Assembly (NCBI GenBank): GCA_948467395.1
Contig: CAOKDX010000004.1
Coordinates: forward strand, 62,001 to 126,000
Source: an uncultured Clostridia bacterium
Lineage (GTDB): Bacteria; Bacillota; Clostridia; Lachnospirales; Lachnospiraceae
DNA length: 64,000 nt
Direction: 5' to 3'
In this document: one piece after another, positions 17,535-26,522 of the stretch
Layout: each line of letters begins with the position of its first letter
Numbering within the stretch: the first letter of the stretch is position 1
The notes under the pieces: model-generated
What the model was told of the DNA's origin: nothing
Database searches by the model: none
What the model saw: the letters and a program-made list of their open reading frames with translations, nothing else
Made by a program: the position numbers and the translations under genes

Positions 17535-18914
17535 CTATTCCAGCATCAGCATAACACTGAGCCGGAACTCACCGCCGGAGGCATCTACATCAATATCACC
17601 AAAATACCTGCCACTGACCTTGCGGATATTGATCAGACCGTACCCATGGCCCTCCGCCCGTTCCTTTGCCGTGGCGGGCAGCCCTGTCTCCACATCCCAC
17701 TGCAGATTTCCTTCAAAGCTGTTTCTCACCTCAATCATAAAGGCATTTCTTCTCCGGTAGGAGCGGATGGCGATATAGGGCTCCTCTGTGCCCTGTCCCG
17801 GAATCGGGACATTTTCCAACGCATTCTGAAGGGCGTTGTGAAGGATCACGCTGACATCAAAGGCGTTGAGAGCAGAATCCCCCGGATAGTGAAACGCGGA
17901 TTCAAACCGGATCCCCCTCTTTTCCGATTCCGTCTTTATTCCCTGCAGTATTACATCCGTAACGGGATTTCCGCTTCCAATCTCTCCCACCATGGCCGAC
18001 AGCCCTGATTTCAGTTCCCTGCCATAGTGCTCCGCCTCTTCCCTTCTGTCTGTCTGGTAAAGACTCTCCAGTGTCAGGATATGGTTCGTCATATCGTGCC
18101 GGATCCCCCGTATATCCTGATAGAGCTCCTCCACCTGTGCGATGTGGCCGCGGATGCTGTCCAGCTGGGCCGCCAGCAGTTCATTCCGCAGTCTCTCATC
18201 CTGCCCCGCACGGATCCGCTCATACAGAACAACGGATCCGGCCATGGCAGCCACCGCCGCCAGACAATAGAGCAGTGTCAGAACATCATAGAACTCTGGC
18301 ATCTCCCCAGTGGACCGGATATAGAAACTGCGGTAATACCACATGACCATATACCCCACAACTCCCACAAAAGCGGGGGACGACATCACAAGCAGTTCCC
18401 TCACTGCCATATCGGAATATTTATTGGCATAGGCGCGGCTTATAGACCAGACGGCCGCCCCGGTGAACAGAGTGCCCGCCGCCACATAAAACAGACACAT
18501 CACCGCATACAGCGGCAGCCACAGATCCGGGCGGGCCAGCATAAACCGGGTCTCCTCAGCCAGATGATACAGCTTATCGTATAAGATCTCCGCCGCAGCC
18601 CAGGTAAGCCACCGCAGGGAGAAAAACACCGCCGCGAGAAAAACCTTCTGCCCGTACCTCCTCCGGTCTGACTGGCAGAATACGGCCAGGGCGGCCAGAA
18701 TGCCCATGCCATATGCCGGAAACCGGCTGAAGGTCCGGGGCAGTATGTATAACACCAGCATAACAGCGGAATACGTCCCCCCGGCAGCCAGCGCCCCCCT
18801 TATATTTTCCGAAAAGGGTCGGAAAAAACGGTACAGAACATAGCCCGCCGCCAGCATTTCCGCCGCCACAGCAGCGTGCGATACCACCTCCACCCATACT
18901 CCGCCCTGTTCCAT
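17535..18914 (-). CDS. AgrC/CitA-type (GHKL) membrane sensor kinase
   Basis: 459 residues. Six or seven N-terminal membrane helices (~10-235), then a coiled stretch, a phospho-acceptor box (IRGIRHDMTNHILTLESL) and a GHKL ATPase domain (LHNALQNALENVP as N-box, GHGYGLINIRKV as G-box). The multi-helix sensor without an extracellular domain is typical of peptide-sensing AgrC-like kinases. The stop-to-start spacing with the LytTR regulator is zero, so the pair is one operon. No AgrB/AgrD-like peptide genes are visible nearby. Confidence 0.9.
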   Translation of the reverse strand: MEQGGVWVEVVSHAAVAAEMLAAGYVLYRFFRPFSENIRGALAAGGTYSAVMLVLYILPRTFSRFPAYGMGILAALAVFCQSDRRRYGQKVFLAAVFFSLRWLTWAAAEILYDKLYHLAEETRFMLARPDLWLPLYAVMCLFYVAAGTLFTGAAVWSISRAYANKYSDMAVRELLVMSSPAFVGVVGYMVMWYYRSFYIRSTGEMPEFYDVLTLLYCLAAVAAMAGSVVLYERIRAGQDERLRNELLAAQLDSIRGHIAQVEELYQDIRGIRHDMTNHILTLESLYQTDRREEAEHYGRELKSGLSAMVGEIGSGNPVTDVILQGIKTESEKRGIRFESAFHYPGDSALNAFDVSVILHNALQNALENVPIPGQGTEEPYIAIRSYRRRNAFMIEVRNSFEGNLQWDVETGLPATAKERAEGHGYGLINIRKVSGRYFGDIDVDASGGEFRLSVMLMLE

Positions 18915-19640
18915 CTATTCTCTCCCCCTTCTCTGATTATAGCGCAGATAGCTTTTGACAAACGAACGATAATTCTGCTTTGCCATAAGTGCCTGCCCCC
19001 TTTCGAGCCAGACCGTTCCGGCATCGTATTTGCGGACAAACCGGAAATTGATCAGAAAAGAGCGGTGCGGGCGGAAGAAATCACTGCCCGCCCTCTCCTC
19101 CAGCTCCTTCATCCTGCCATAGTATTCAATATCGGCATCCATCGTATGGACGATCACCTTGCGGTCGTACACCTCCGCATATATAATATCCCGGATTGGA
19201 ACGCTGATGTGCCTGCCCCCCGATTTTACCATAAGTACCGGGGGCCCGCCCCGGTCCGGCCGGGCGGACAGAGCCGTCCTCTCATCCCATTCCCTTCCTG
19301 CCCTCTCCAGCACTTCGTACAATTTTTCGTCGGAAAAGGGCTTCACCAGATAATGAAAGGCGCCCACGTCAAAAGCCTGGAACACATAGTCCTCCATCGC
19401 AGTGACAAAGATAATGATCATATTCTGTTCTGCCTGCCGGAGCTGCCGCGCCGCCTCCATTCCGTCCATACCCGGCATCCGGATATCCAGAAACAGAATA
19501 TCCGGGTGGATCCTTTCTCCCAGGACCTGTTCCCCATTCTCATATTGTTTTATCACGGCGTCCGGATACCGGCGCCGTATCCGGTCCGCCATCTGTCTCC
19601 GTATCTCCTGCTGGTCATCGCAAATTCCGATCCGCACCAT
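18915..19640 (-). CDS. LytTR-family response regulator
   Basis: 241 residues. Receiver domain with ICDDQQEIR, phospho-acceptor Asp in LFLDIRMPGMDG, and VTAMEDYVFQAFDVGAFHYLVKPF. The C-terminal LytTR DNA-binding domain includes GRHISVPIRDIIYAEVYDRKV and FFRPHRSFLINFRFVRKYD. Members bind direct repeats upstream of target promoters; a pair of 9-bp direct repeats sits just upstream of this gene (19670-19687). Acts with the sensor kinase that follows. Confidence 0.95.
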   Translation of the reverse strand: MVRIGICDDQQEIRRQMADRIRRRYPDAVIKQYENGEQVLGERIHPDILFLDIRMPGMDGMEAARQLRQAEQNMIIIFVTAMEDYVFQAFDVGAFHYLVKPFSDEKLYEVLERAGREWDERTALSARPDRGGPPVLMVKSGGRHISVPIRDIIYAEVYDRKVIVHTMDADIEYYGRMKELEERAGSDFFRPHRSFLINFRFVRKYDAGTVWLERGQALMAKQNYRSFVKSYLRYNQRRGRE

Positions 19641-19669
19641 ATCACCCCCTTAGCATCCGCTCTTTATTA

Positions 19670-19687
19670 TATCGGGTATATCGGGTA
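19670..19687. repeat. Tandem 9-bp direct repeat in divergent promoter region
   Basis: Two contiguous copies of TATCGGGTA (19670-19678, 19679-19687) between the divergent LytTR regulator and solute-binding lipoprotein genes. The repeats overlap a minus-strand TATAAT-like box, so they could be an autoregulatory site. Confidence 0.5.
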
Positions 19688-19701
19688 ATTTGCATAAATA
19701 A

Positions 19702-19730
19702 TTGATTTCTTCTGGAATTTTCTGTATAAT
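19702..19730 (+). promoter_or_regulatory. Sigma-A promoter of the binding-protein / HD-GYP operon
   Basis: TTGATT (19702-19707), 17-bp spacer, TATAAT (19725-19730), 40 bp before the start codon. Confidence 0.8.
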
Positions 19731-19770
19731 TATACTGTATAGAATGAATGTTATAAGTGAGGTGGACAAA

Positions 19771-21000
19771 ATGTCAAAACGTTTCCCTATTGTTCTATTC
19801 ATGACATTCCTTCTGGCAATGGTATGCAGCGGCTGCAGCAAGGAGCAGCCTAAGGTCAGTCTTTCCATCTGGACTTCTGCCGGAGAACAGGAAGTAATGA
19901 AAGAAATGATTGAAGCATTTAAAGAAAAATATTCGGACGAGGCACAATTCGTTATCACCATCAGCGAAGAGGACGAAAAGACCTGCCGGGATACGGTTCT
20001 CACCGATCCTGCCGGGGCCGCTGATATCTACACCTTTGCCTCGGACCAGTTTGATGATCTGCAGAGAGAACAGGCGCTTCTTCCGGTGACAGATCATACC
20101 GAACAGATTATCACAGAAAATGGCGGGAAAGATTCCGCCGCGATACAGTCCTCCTCGAAGGACGGCACCCTCTATGCCTACCCCATGGTGGCCAGCAACG
20201 GCTATTTTATGTATTACAATTCATCCTATTTTACAGAGAAGGATGTCGCATCCTTTGACGATATGCTGGATATCGCCGCCAAAAACGGCAAGAAGGTCGC
20301 CATGGATTTCACCAGCGGCTGGTATATCTACTCATTCTTTAAGGGCGCCGGGCTGGACGTGGAGATGAACAGCGACGGGATTACCAATTCCTGCAACTGG
20401 AATGATAAAACAGGAAAATACACGGGAAAGGATGTGGCAGAGGCCATGCTGTCCATTGCCAGGCATCCCGGATTTATCAATTGCACTGACGAAGATTTTA
20501 TTAAGGGAGTAAAGGACGGAACGATTATTGCAGGAGTAAACGGTGCCTGGAATGCCAGTGCTATTGAGGAGGCATATAAGGAGAATTATAATGCCGCCAA
20601 GCTGCCTGCCTACACCCTGGCTGGCAGGCAGGTGCAGATGCACAGCTTTGCCGGATACAAGCTGCTGGGGATCAACGCCCATACAAAGCAGCCGGAATGG
20701 GCCATGCGTCTGGCGGCCTGGCTTACCAATGAAGAAAACCAGTCCGTACGGTTCCGCATGAGAGGCGAGGGGCCATCCAACAGCAGGGCCGCCGCATCGA
20801 AGGAGGTGCAGGCCGCTCCGGCCATCAAAGCCCTGAGTGAGCAGGCGGCATACAGCCATCTCCAGCATGTGGCAGAAACCTTTTGGACACCCACCTTCAA
20901 GTTTGGCACCACCATCGCCGGGGGCAACCGGGATGGAGCCGATCTGCAGAAACTATTGGATACTCTGACGGAGGAAATCACGTCTGAGCCGAAAAAATGA
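19771..21000 (+). CDS. Orphan extracellular solute-binding lipoprotein (family 1)
   Basis: 409 residues from ATG 19771 (GAGGTGG upstream, downstream of a good promoter). Signal peptide with lipobox MVCSGC, so anchored on the outer face. Family 1 features: LSIWTSAGEQEVMKEMIEAF at the mature N-terminus, AADIYTFASDQFDDL, YAYPMVASNGYFMYYNSSYF, and WAMRLAAWLTNEENQ near the end. These bind maltose-type oligosaccharides. No permease or ATPase gene is near. Its stop overlaps the start of a membrane HD-GYP gene by four bases (ATGA), so the two are translationally coupled; it more likely acts as a sensor than as an importer subunit. Confidence 0.88.
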   Translation: MSKRFPIVLFMTFLLAMVCSGCSKEQPKVSLSIWTSAGEQEVMKEMIEAFKEKYSDEAQFVITISEEDEKTCRDTVLTDPAGAADIYTFASDQFDDLQREQALLPVTDHTEQIITENGGKDSAAIQSSSKDGTLYAYPMVASNGYFMYYNSSYFTEKDVASFDDMLDIAAKNGKKVAMDFTSGWYIYSFFKGAGLDVEMNSDGITNSCNWNDKTGKYTGKDVAEAMLSIARHPGFINCTDEDFIKGVKDGTIIAGVNGAWNASAIEEAYKENYNAAKLPAYTLAGRQVQMHSFAGYKLLGINAHTKQPEWAMRLAAWLTNEENQSVRFRMRGEGPSNSRAAASKEVQAAPAIKALSEQAAYSHLQHVAETFWTPTFKFGTTIAGGNRDGADLQKLLDTLTEEITSEPKK

Positions 21001-22379
21001 GGTTACAAGGTATGGGGATCAAAAAAATTATAAGCAGGACGGGAAGCATTCCCTTCAAAGTTTTTATTATGGTATTATCGGCGGGCATCATTGGTATTGC
21101 CGGTGTACTTATTCTGAAAAATAATATTGACAAGCTGTCCCAGAGCTACCAGGAGATTATAGAGGAACACAACGTAAACCGGGCTTATATGGAACAGATC
21201 AGCCAGATCCTGTACCAGCACCGCTCCATCGTGGCCATACACGTCGCATCAAAGGTGGAGAAGGACTATGAAAAATATGAAGAGGATGAGAAGCAGCTGC
21301 GGGAGAAGCTGGAAGACCTTCTCACCCGGTTCCGCAGCCGGATGACGGGAGACCAGCGGGAACAGATGTATCACCGGGTCTATTCAGATTATTACAGCTA
21401 TCTGCAGAATGTGAACGTCACGCTGCAGCTGAGCCGGGAGGGCAGTACGGAGACAGCGATCTTCTATCTCACCGGGCAGATGAGTGATTTCCTGGAAAGC
21501 GTCAACGACAACCTGGCCGGGCTGGAACAGCTGACAATGGAGGAGATGGAGCTGGCCAAGGACAGGATGAATTCCTATATCCGCTTCTCCCGCCTCAGCA
21601 CCACGGTCTGCATTATAATGATCTCTGTCACCATGCTGATCTGTCTTATCTACTGCGTCACCATCACCAGCCATCTGGACCGGTACAAGGTCAATCTGGA
21701 ACAGGAGATCGAGCAGAAAAATTTATCCATCACTCAGCACAACGAGAAAATGATGTTATTACAGGATAATATAATTACAGGAATGGCAAATCTCATCGAG
21801 AGCAGGGACGGGGATACCGGGGAGCATATCAAGCGAACGAGCTTTTATGTCAATCTGCTGGCCTGTGCACTGAGGGAGCACGGTCTGTACACCGATATTC
21901 TCACTGACAGCTACATCGAACTGCTGACCAAGGCGGCGCCGATGCACGACATCGGCAAGATCGTTGTTCCGGACAGCATCCTGCAAAAACCCGGCAGGCT
22001 GACACCGGAGGAATTCGAAGCCATCAAGCAGCATTCTGCGGAAGGCGGCCGGATCGTCCGGGAAGTACTGGGTTCCATTGAAGAAAAGGACTATGTGGAG
22101 ATCGCCGCGGATATGGCGGCACACCACCACGAAAAATGGGATGGCAGCGGCTATACGGCGGGACTGTCAGAAGAGGGCATTCCCCTGTCCGCCCGCATTA
22201 TGGCGGTGGCGGACGTATTTGACGCCCTGGTGTCCAAACGCTGCTACAAGTCCGCCATGCCGCTGGAAGAGGCCTTTGCAGAGCTCAAGCGCTCTGCCGG
22301 CACTCATTTTGATCCCCAGCTCATAGCGGTCTTTCTCGGACTGCGAAATGAAATTACTGAATATCTGGAATCCCATTAA
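20997..22379 (+). CDS. Membrane-bound HD-GYP phosphodiesterase-like receptor
   Basis: 460 residues. ATG 20997 overlaps the previous stop; ATG 21012 (MGIKKI) is an alternative. TM1 ~17-40, extracellular helical domain ~41-199 of chemoreceptor four-helix type, TM2 ~200-222, coiled coil ~225-260, HD-GYP domain ~260-455. Motifs: HDIGK (317-321) and HHHEKWDGSGYT (376-387), where GYP is GYT. HD-GYP domains hydrolyse cyclic-di-GMP. The build parallels receptors that read a periplasmic binding protein. The coupled upstream gene encodes exactly such a protein, so ligand-bound lipoprotein probably controls the cytoplasmic enzyme. Confidence 0.9.
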   Translation: MRLQGMGIKKIISRTGSIPFKVFIMVLSAGIIGIAGVLILKNNIDKLSQSYQEIIEEHNVNRAYMEQISQILYQHRSIVAIHVASKVEKDYEKYEEDEKQLREKLEDLLTRFRSRMTGDQREQMYHRVYSDYYSYLQNVNVTLQLSREGSTETAIFYLTGQMSDFLESVNDNLAGLEQLTMEEMELAKDRMNSYIRFSRLSTTVCIIMISVTMLICLIYCVTITSHLDRYKVNLEQEIEQKNLSITQHNEKMMLLQDNIITGMANLIESRDGDTGEHIKRTSFYVNLLACALREHGLYTDILTDSYIELLTKAAPMHDIGKIVVPDSILQKPGRLTPEEFEAIKQHSAEGGRIVREVLGSIEEKDYVEIAADMAAHHHEKWDGSGYTAGLSEEGIPLSARIMAVADVFDALVSKRCYKSAMPLEEAFAELKRSAGTHFDPQLIAVFLGLRNEITEYLESH

Positions 22380-22415
22380 GGGATACAGATATTCCATCCA
22401 CTATATCCTACTCCC

Positions 22416-22925
22416 TTAAATTTGTTTCACCGGAACCCACAGCTCACAGAACAGGCCGCTCTCACCTTTTTCAAAATATATTTCATAATCGGTATCCTCT
22501 GTCTGCATATAACCGGTCTGCGGAACAAATTCCCTAAAAAACCGGCTCCAGGTCTCACCCAGGCAATCGCCGTCCGGTCCAAAGCATTGAAACACGGCAT
22601 AATCAGCAGGTTCTGTTTCCCATATGGAATAGCCGCTGTCGATAAAATCCTGCAGTTTTGCAGTGTCAGTATCCCCATCAATTATGACACCGATTCCATA
22701 ATTAAAATGAGTTTTACTGTCCCTGACAGGACTGCACAGACCGTACAAATCTCTTTTCCCTTCTACACGGAGCTGCTTCATCGGCTCAATTAGATTTTTC
22801 TCCGAACATTCTTCCCAGAAATCCGGGATGCTATGGTTATTGTCGTCATTGACGATCTCATTCGGAAAAGATTGTACCACTGCAGCAAACCGCTGTCCTT
22901 CTTTGTGTTCAATTCTGTAATCCAT
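22416..22925 (-). CDS. GyrI-like (AraC effector-binding) small-molecule-binding protein
   Basis: 169 residues from ATG 22923-22925 (GGAAGGTGG upstream). The fold pattern of the GyrI-like/AraC effector-binding family is visible: MDYRIEHKEGQRFAAVVQ at the start, DLYGLCSPV, YSIWETEPADYAVFQCFGP, and YEIYFEKGE...CELWVPVK at the end. There is no HTH domain, so it is a stand-alone binder of drugs, nucleotides or hydrophobic ligands. It lies convergent with the HD-GYP gene. Confidence 0.8.
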   Translation of the reverse strand: MDYRIEHKEGQRFAAVVQSFPNEIVNDDNNHSIPDFWEECSEKNLIEPMKQLRVEGKRDLYGLCSPVRDSKTHFNYGIGVIIDGDTDTAKLQDFIDSGYSIWETEPADYAVFQCFGPDGDCLGETWSRFFREFVPQTGYMQTEDTDYEIYFEKGESGLFCELWVPVKQI

Positions 22926-23004
22926 AACACTACCACCTTCCAATATAATTTTTATTACAAGGGGATTAAACAAATGAAGTTTGGATACCTATGTCAACAT
23001 AGAA

Positions 23005-23027
23005 AAGCCGGATTTTCACTCCGGCTT
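23005..23027 (-). terminator. Intrinsic terminator overlapping the GH2 stop codon
   Basis: AAGCCGGA/TCCGGCTT hairpin with a 7-nt loop that contains the TGA stop (23016-23018), followed by TTTTC on the minus strand. Confidence 0.75.
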
Positions 23028-25286
23028 ATCAATCTGGATCAGCTGCGCATTGAGGCTTTCGGCAAACCCCTCCGGCATCATGCTCCCCGCCATTTTCACC
23101 ATGGCCTCCGGCGTCATGGATTTCATCATGTCCCACATACCCACACCCGGCGCCAGTTCAAAATTTGTCGCCAGTTTCACCGCCTTCGCCGTAACCTCCA
23201 TGGCCTCCGGCGACCTGGCGAGCTCCTCCAGTTTACACCGGATATTATATTTCCCTTCTGGAAATTCCATCGGCGCCTTCAGGTCGAGATCTCCCATCAG
23301 GCTGAACCAGTTCGCTACTCCTTCCGCCCTCTCATTCACCTCAGGAAGGACATAGATATCCGGTTCCTTCTCCACTCTCTCGATGGTCATGCTGTCCCGG
23401 CATTCCCCCGCTGCCGCGGTTATCCGGTTAAATCCCGGCTTCAATGCCACAGGGAACACAAAAACCTTGTCCGCACTCTGCACCCCTTCCAGTTCTCCAT
23501 TCAGGAAAAGGGATACTTCCGGCTGATTGGAGTACACCCGGATCTCTGTCGTATCACCTGCCCTCTGGGCGTAGCGCCGTCCGCACAGATGAACCATTGG
23601 CTCACGGTTCCAGTACGCCTTATAAATATAATAGCTGTCTTTTTTCGTCCTCCTGTCCATTGTGACTAGTCCCTTATTATTCCTGCCGGAGACGCCTCCC
23701 TCATTTCTCGCCGCACAGCCAAAGTCAAACATATTCCACACGTGGCTGGACCAGATCCAGGGGCGGTCGCTTAGGACCTTCGCCATGTGTTCATGGTACA
23801 GGGCCTGATACTCCTCGCTGTAGTCCTTACAGGCCGGGTCGGGACCGTGATAGGTGATGATCCCCTCACATCCGTACTCCGACAGGCCAAGGCAGATATC
23901 CGGATGCACCTGGTGAAAGTGATCCAGCCATGGTCCGTTATCCTCCATCTTCTGACCATACCATCCGAAATAATGATTGTAGCTCTCCACATCCGTAATG
24001 CCGTGAAGCGGGCTGTCCAGCGGCGTCATGGAGACATGGGCGATGGTAGTAAGACGAGTCGGATCCAGCTCCTTGCAAAGGGCGTTCAGTTCCCTGTGAT
24101 TTTCCACCAGCTTCTCCGATATGCCGCCAATAAGTATTTCATTGGAAATTCCCCAGAAACAGATGCTGGCGTGATTCCTATTCTGGATTACCAGTTCCTT
24201 TAACTGCGAAATACAATTCTCATGGGCCGCAGGATCCTGGTTCATAACGCTGATAAAGGGTATCTCTGCCCATACAATGAAACCGAGCTCATCGCAGGCA
24301 TCATAGAAATCCTGGGAATGCTGGTAATGTGCCAGCCGGATCGTGTTGGCACCCAGTTCCTTAATGATCCTGGCGTCCTCATAGTGATCCTCCTTCGTCA
24401 GGGCATTTCCTTTATACAGCATATCCTGATGACGGCTGACGCCTCGAAGGGGCGTGGGCACTCCGTTCAGTATAAAGCCTTTCTCCGGATCGCAGGAAAA
24501 ACTCCTGACGCCAATCCGCGCTGTCACCTCGTCATACGCCTCGTTGCGTCTCTGCAATACCGCAGATACGGTATACAGATAGGGATGATCGCAGTCCCAT
24601 CGTGTTACCTCCGGCACCGAAATCGTTACCGCCGCAGCGTCGGCCGGGCGAACAGCTCCCGCCACTTCTTCCCCCTCCGCATTGCAGATCCGGTATATAA
24701 CCGTGAAGTTCTCGTCTCCGCCCCGGATTTCTGATTCCATCGCAAACTCCGCCCCGCCCCGGCCATCCGGGACGGCCATAACACTCAGGCCGCTGGTCCC
24801 CCAGTGCTCCAGTTCAAAATGCGCATGGGGCACGCTGATGAGATTTACCCCGCGGTAGAGGCCGCCATAAAACGTAAAATCGGCAGACTGGGGATAGACA
24901 CTGCTCTTATTTTCGTTGCTGCAGGCAATGACAAGAAGATTCTCACCGTGTTTTCTGCACTCATCCGTAATATCTACACGGAAGGCGGAATACCCTCCCT
25001 CATGGTAGCCCACGCCCTTTCCATTGACATAGACGCTTGCCTGCTGTCCTGCCGCCGGAATATCAAGAAATACACGCCCGCCGGCGAGGGGCTGCGACGG
25101 CGTCTCAAATGTTCTGGCATACCAATAACAGCCCCGGTCATATTTACCATTTCCATCGTGTCCATCTATGGCATTCCATGTGTGCGGCAGCTCCACAGAA
25201 TCCCAGTCCTCCGGGAATGACTGCGGAAGTCCGGCATCCCTCTGTATAAATTTCCAGTTTTTGTTTAGATTTATTATTTTCCTCAT
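23016..25286 (-). CDS. GH2 family glycosidase (beta-galactosidase/glucuronidase type)
   Basis: 756 residues, no signal peptide, so cytoplasmic. Sugar-binding jelly roll (1-~175, ELPHTWNAIDG, DRGCYWYARTF, YHEGGYSAFRVDIT), Ig-like domain (~180-270), then a TIM barrel with RGVSRHQDM, the acid/base Glu in FWGISNEI and the nucleophile Glu in LGLSEYGCEG. A C-terminal ~120 residues (after FLNGELEGVQ...) has repeated Met/Ala/Pro-rich helices not typical of GH2. Substrate could be a beta-galactoside or other plant oligosaccharide; subfamily not assignable by eye. GGAGGG precedes the ATG. Confidence 0.88.
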   Translation of the reverse strand: MRKIINLNKNWKFIQRDAGLPQSFPEDWDSVELPHTWNAIDGHDGNGKYDRGCYWYARTFETPSQPLAGGRVFLDIPAAGQQASVYVNGKGVGYHEGGYSAFRVDITDECRKHGENLLVIACSNENKSSVYPQSADFTFYGGLYRGVNLISVPHAHFELEHWGTSGLSVMAVPDGRGGAEFAMESEIRGGDENFTVIYRICNAEGEEVAGAVRPADAAAVTISVPEVTRWDCDHPYLYTVSAVLQRRNEAYDEVTARIGVRSFSCDPEKGFILNGVPTPLRGVSRHQDMLYKGNALTKEDHYEDARIIKELGANTIRLAHYQHSQDFYDACDELGFIVWAEIPFISVMNQDPAAHENCISQLKELVIQNRNHASICFWGISNEILIGGISEKLVENHRELNALCKELDPTRLTTIAHVSMTPLDSPLHGITDVESYNHYFGWYGQKMEDNGPWLDHFHQVHPDICLGLSEYGCEGIITYHGPDPACKDYSEEYQALYHEHMAKVLSDRPWIWSSHVWNMFDFGCAARNEGGVSGRNNKGLVTMDRRTKKDSYYIYKAYWNREPMVHLCGRRYAQRAGDTTEIRVYSNQPEVSLFLNGELEGVQSADKVFVFPVALKPGFNRITAAAGECRDSMTIERVEKEPDIYVLPEVNERAEGVANWFSLMGDLDLKAPMEFPEGKYNIRCKLEELARSPEAMEVTAKAVKLATNFELAPGVGMWDMMKSMTPEAMVKMAGSMMPEGFAESLNAQLIQIDKPE

Positions 25287-25377
25287 GATCCCTCCTGTGA
25301 AACCTCTGTTTCTATCCCGTTCTTTTCCTATTTTTTCATATTCTGATGGTTTTTATTCACAAGGATTTCTGAAGAAA

Positions 25378-25416
25378 AAAATGGATCCAGAAAACTATCG
25401 TTCTCTGAATCCATTT
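25378..25416 (-). terminator. Intrinsic terminator of the secreted LamG gene
   Basis: On the minus strand a 17-bp imperfect stem (arms 25400-25416 and 25378-25394, GATA-type loop) is followed by TTTTTT. Confidence 0.8.
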
Positions 25417-25434
25417 ATCATTACTGTACTGAAA

Positions 25435-26343
25435 TTATTTTACAAGACCTTTGTTCTTGTACAGCTGTTTAACCTGCTTAGCTGTCAGGGCTTTCTTCCA
25501 GATTGTTACATCATCATAGAGAGCTCTTACAGGTACGTCCCATCCGTTGATACCCAGGAAGAACTTAGTCTTGCTGGAGATTGTCTTCTTCGGAACGGCA
25601 CCGTTACCATACAGCTTACCATTGATGTATGTAGCTCCGTTATAACCCTTGCAGTAGCCTTCGCCGCCTTTTTCGCCATACTCTGTGATCTTTTTCTTGC
25701 TGTGGTCTACAACAAGTGTAACATGTACCCAGCTCTTGGAGTCAAAAGCAGTACCATAGGTCCACTTAGCTTCTCCTGTCGCTTCGTCTACACCATTCTT
25801 GCAGTACCAGGGCCACTCATCGCTCTTGCCCTGTACGCAGCGTGACCAGATAACCGGTGTACCGCCGATCTCAGCGATATCACTTCTCTTTGTAATGGAC
25901 ATCCATTTTGCACTTACATCTTTCAGATCGGTAGCAGCGAAGAATACCGGGCTGAAATCGCCGATACCATTCGGAATCTGTACCCAGAAAGATACGGTCC
26001 AGGAACCAGAACCAACATTCACGCCTTTCAGCTGAACGCCGTATGTTCTGTCAAGGAACAATGCCTTGCCGTTTTTGCCCTTCTTGTACTGTACTTTTTT
26101 CTTGCTCTTAGTCGGCATAACGCCGCCCTTAGCTTTCTTTGTAGCAGCCTCCGTGGGCTTGAATGTCTCGGCACTGTCGCCTTTGCGGGCTACTGCCACT
26201 ACATTTTTGTTTGCTTTGTTCATGTTAAATGTGTAAGCTGCCTTCGGCACCTTTACTTTCTTTGCGGATGCAGCAGGTGCAGACACAACAGAACCTACTA
26301 CTAATGCTGTAGCAAGAGCGCCACATAAAAATCTTTTCATCAT
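25435..26343 (-). CDS. Secreted LamG/concanavalin-like protein
   Basis: 302 residues. Signal peptide (MMKRFLCGALATALVVGSVV, SAPAASA cleavage), a Lys-rich mature N-terminus, then one LamG domain (~75-300): GSWTVSFWVQIPNGIG, KSWVHVTLVVDHSKKKITEYG, TYINGKLYGNG, FFLGINGWDVPVRALYDDV, and a final helix KALTAKQVKQLYKNK. There is no catalytic domain, so a carbohydrate- or surface-binding role is likely. AAAGGAGGAATAA precedes the start. Its gene lies upstream of the GH2 gene on the same strand but has its own terminator. Confidence 0.85.
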   Translation of the reverse strand: MMKRFLCGALATALVVGSVVSAPAASAKKVKVPKAAYTFNMNKANKNVVAVARKGDSAETFKPTEAATKKAKGGVMPTKSKKKVQYKKGKNGKALFLDRTYGVQLKGVNVGSGSWTVSFWVQIPNGIGDFSPVFFAATDLKDVSAKWMSITKRSDIAEIGGTPVIWSRCVQGKSDEWPWYCKNGVDEATGEAKWTYGTAFDSKSWVHVTLVVDHSKKKITEYGEKGGEGYCKGYNGATYINGKLYGNGAVPKKTISSKTKFFLGINGWDVPVRALYDDVTIWKKALTAKQVKQLYKNKGLVK

Positions 26344-26387
26344 TATTTTATTCCTCCTTTTTAGTTTTATAAAAGATTTGTGAGTTC

Positions 26388-26416
26388 ATTTTAGCATCTG
26401 TCCTATCTTTTGTCAA
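26388..26416 (-). promoter_or_regulatory. Sigma-A promoter of the secreted LamG gene
   Basis: TTGACA (26411-26416), 17-bp spacer, TAAAAT (26388-26393) on the minus strand. Confidence 0.8.
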
Positions 26417-26522
26417 TACTGTCAAATAAAATTGTGTAGCAATTGTGTTTTATTGTAAACTTTTAACATAAGTCTGCCGCTTTTGTGACATATTTACGTA
26501 GCTCCGGCTGCCCGGCATCCCA

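Noticed and set aside
17535-19640. Complete agr-like quorum-sensing locus
   Set aside because: Kinase and LytTR regulator are present, but no AgrB-type protease or small AgrD-like peptide frame is visible within 2 kb.
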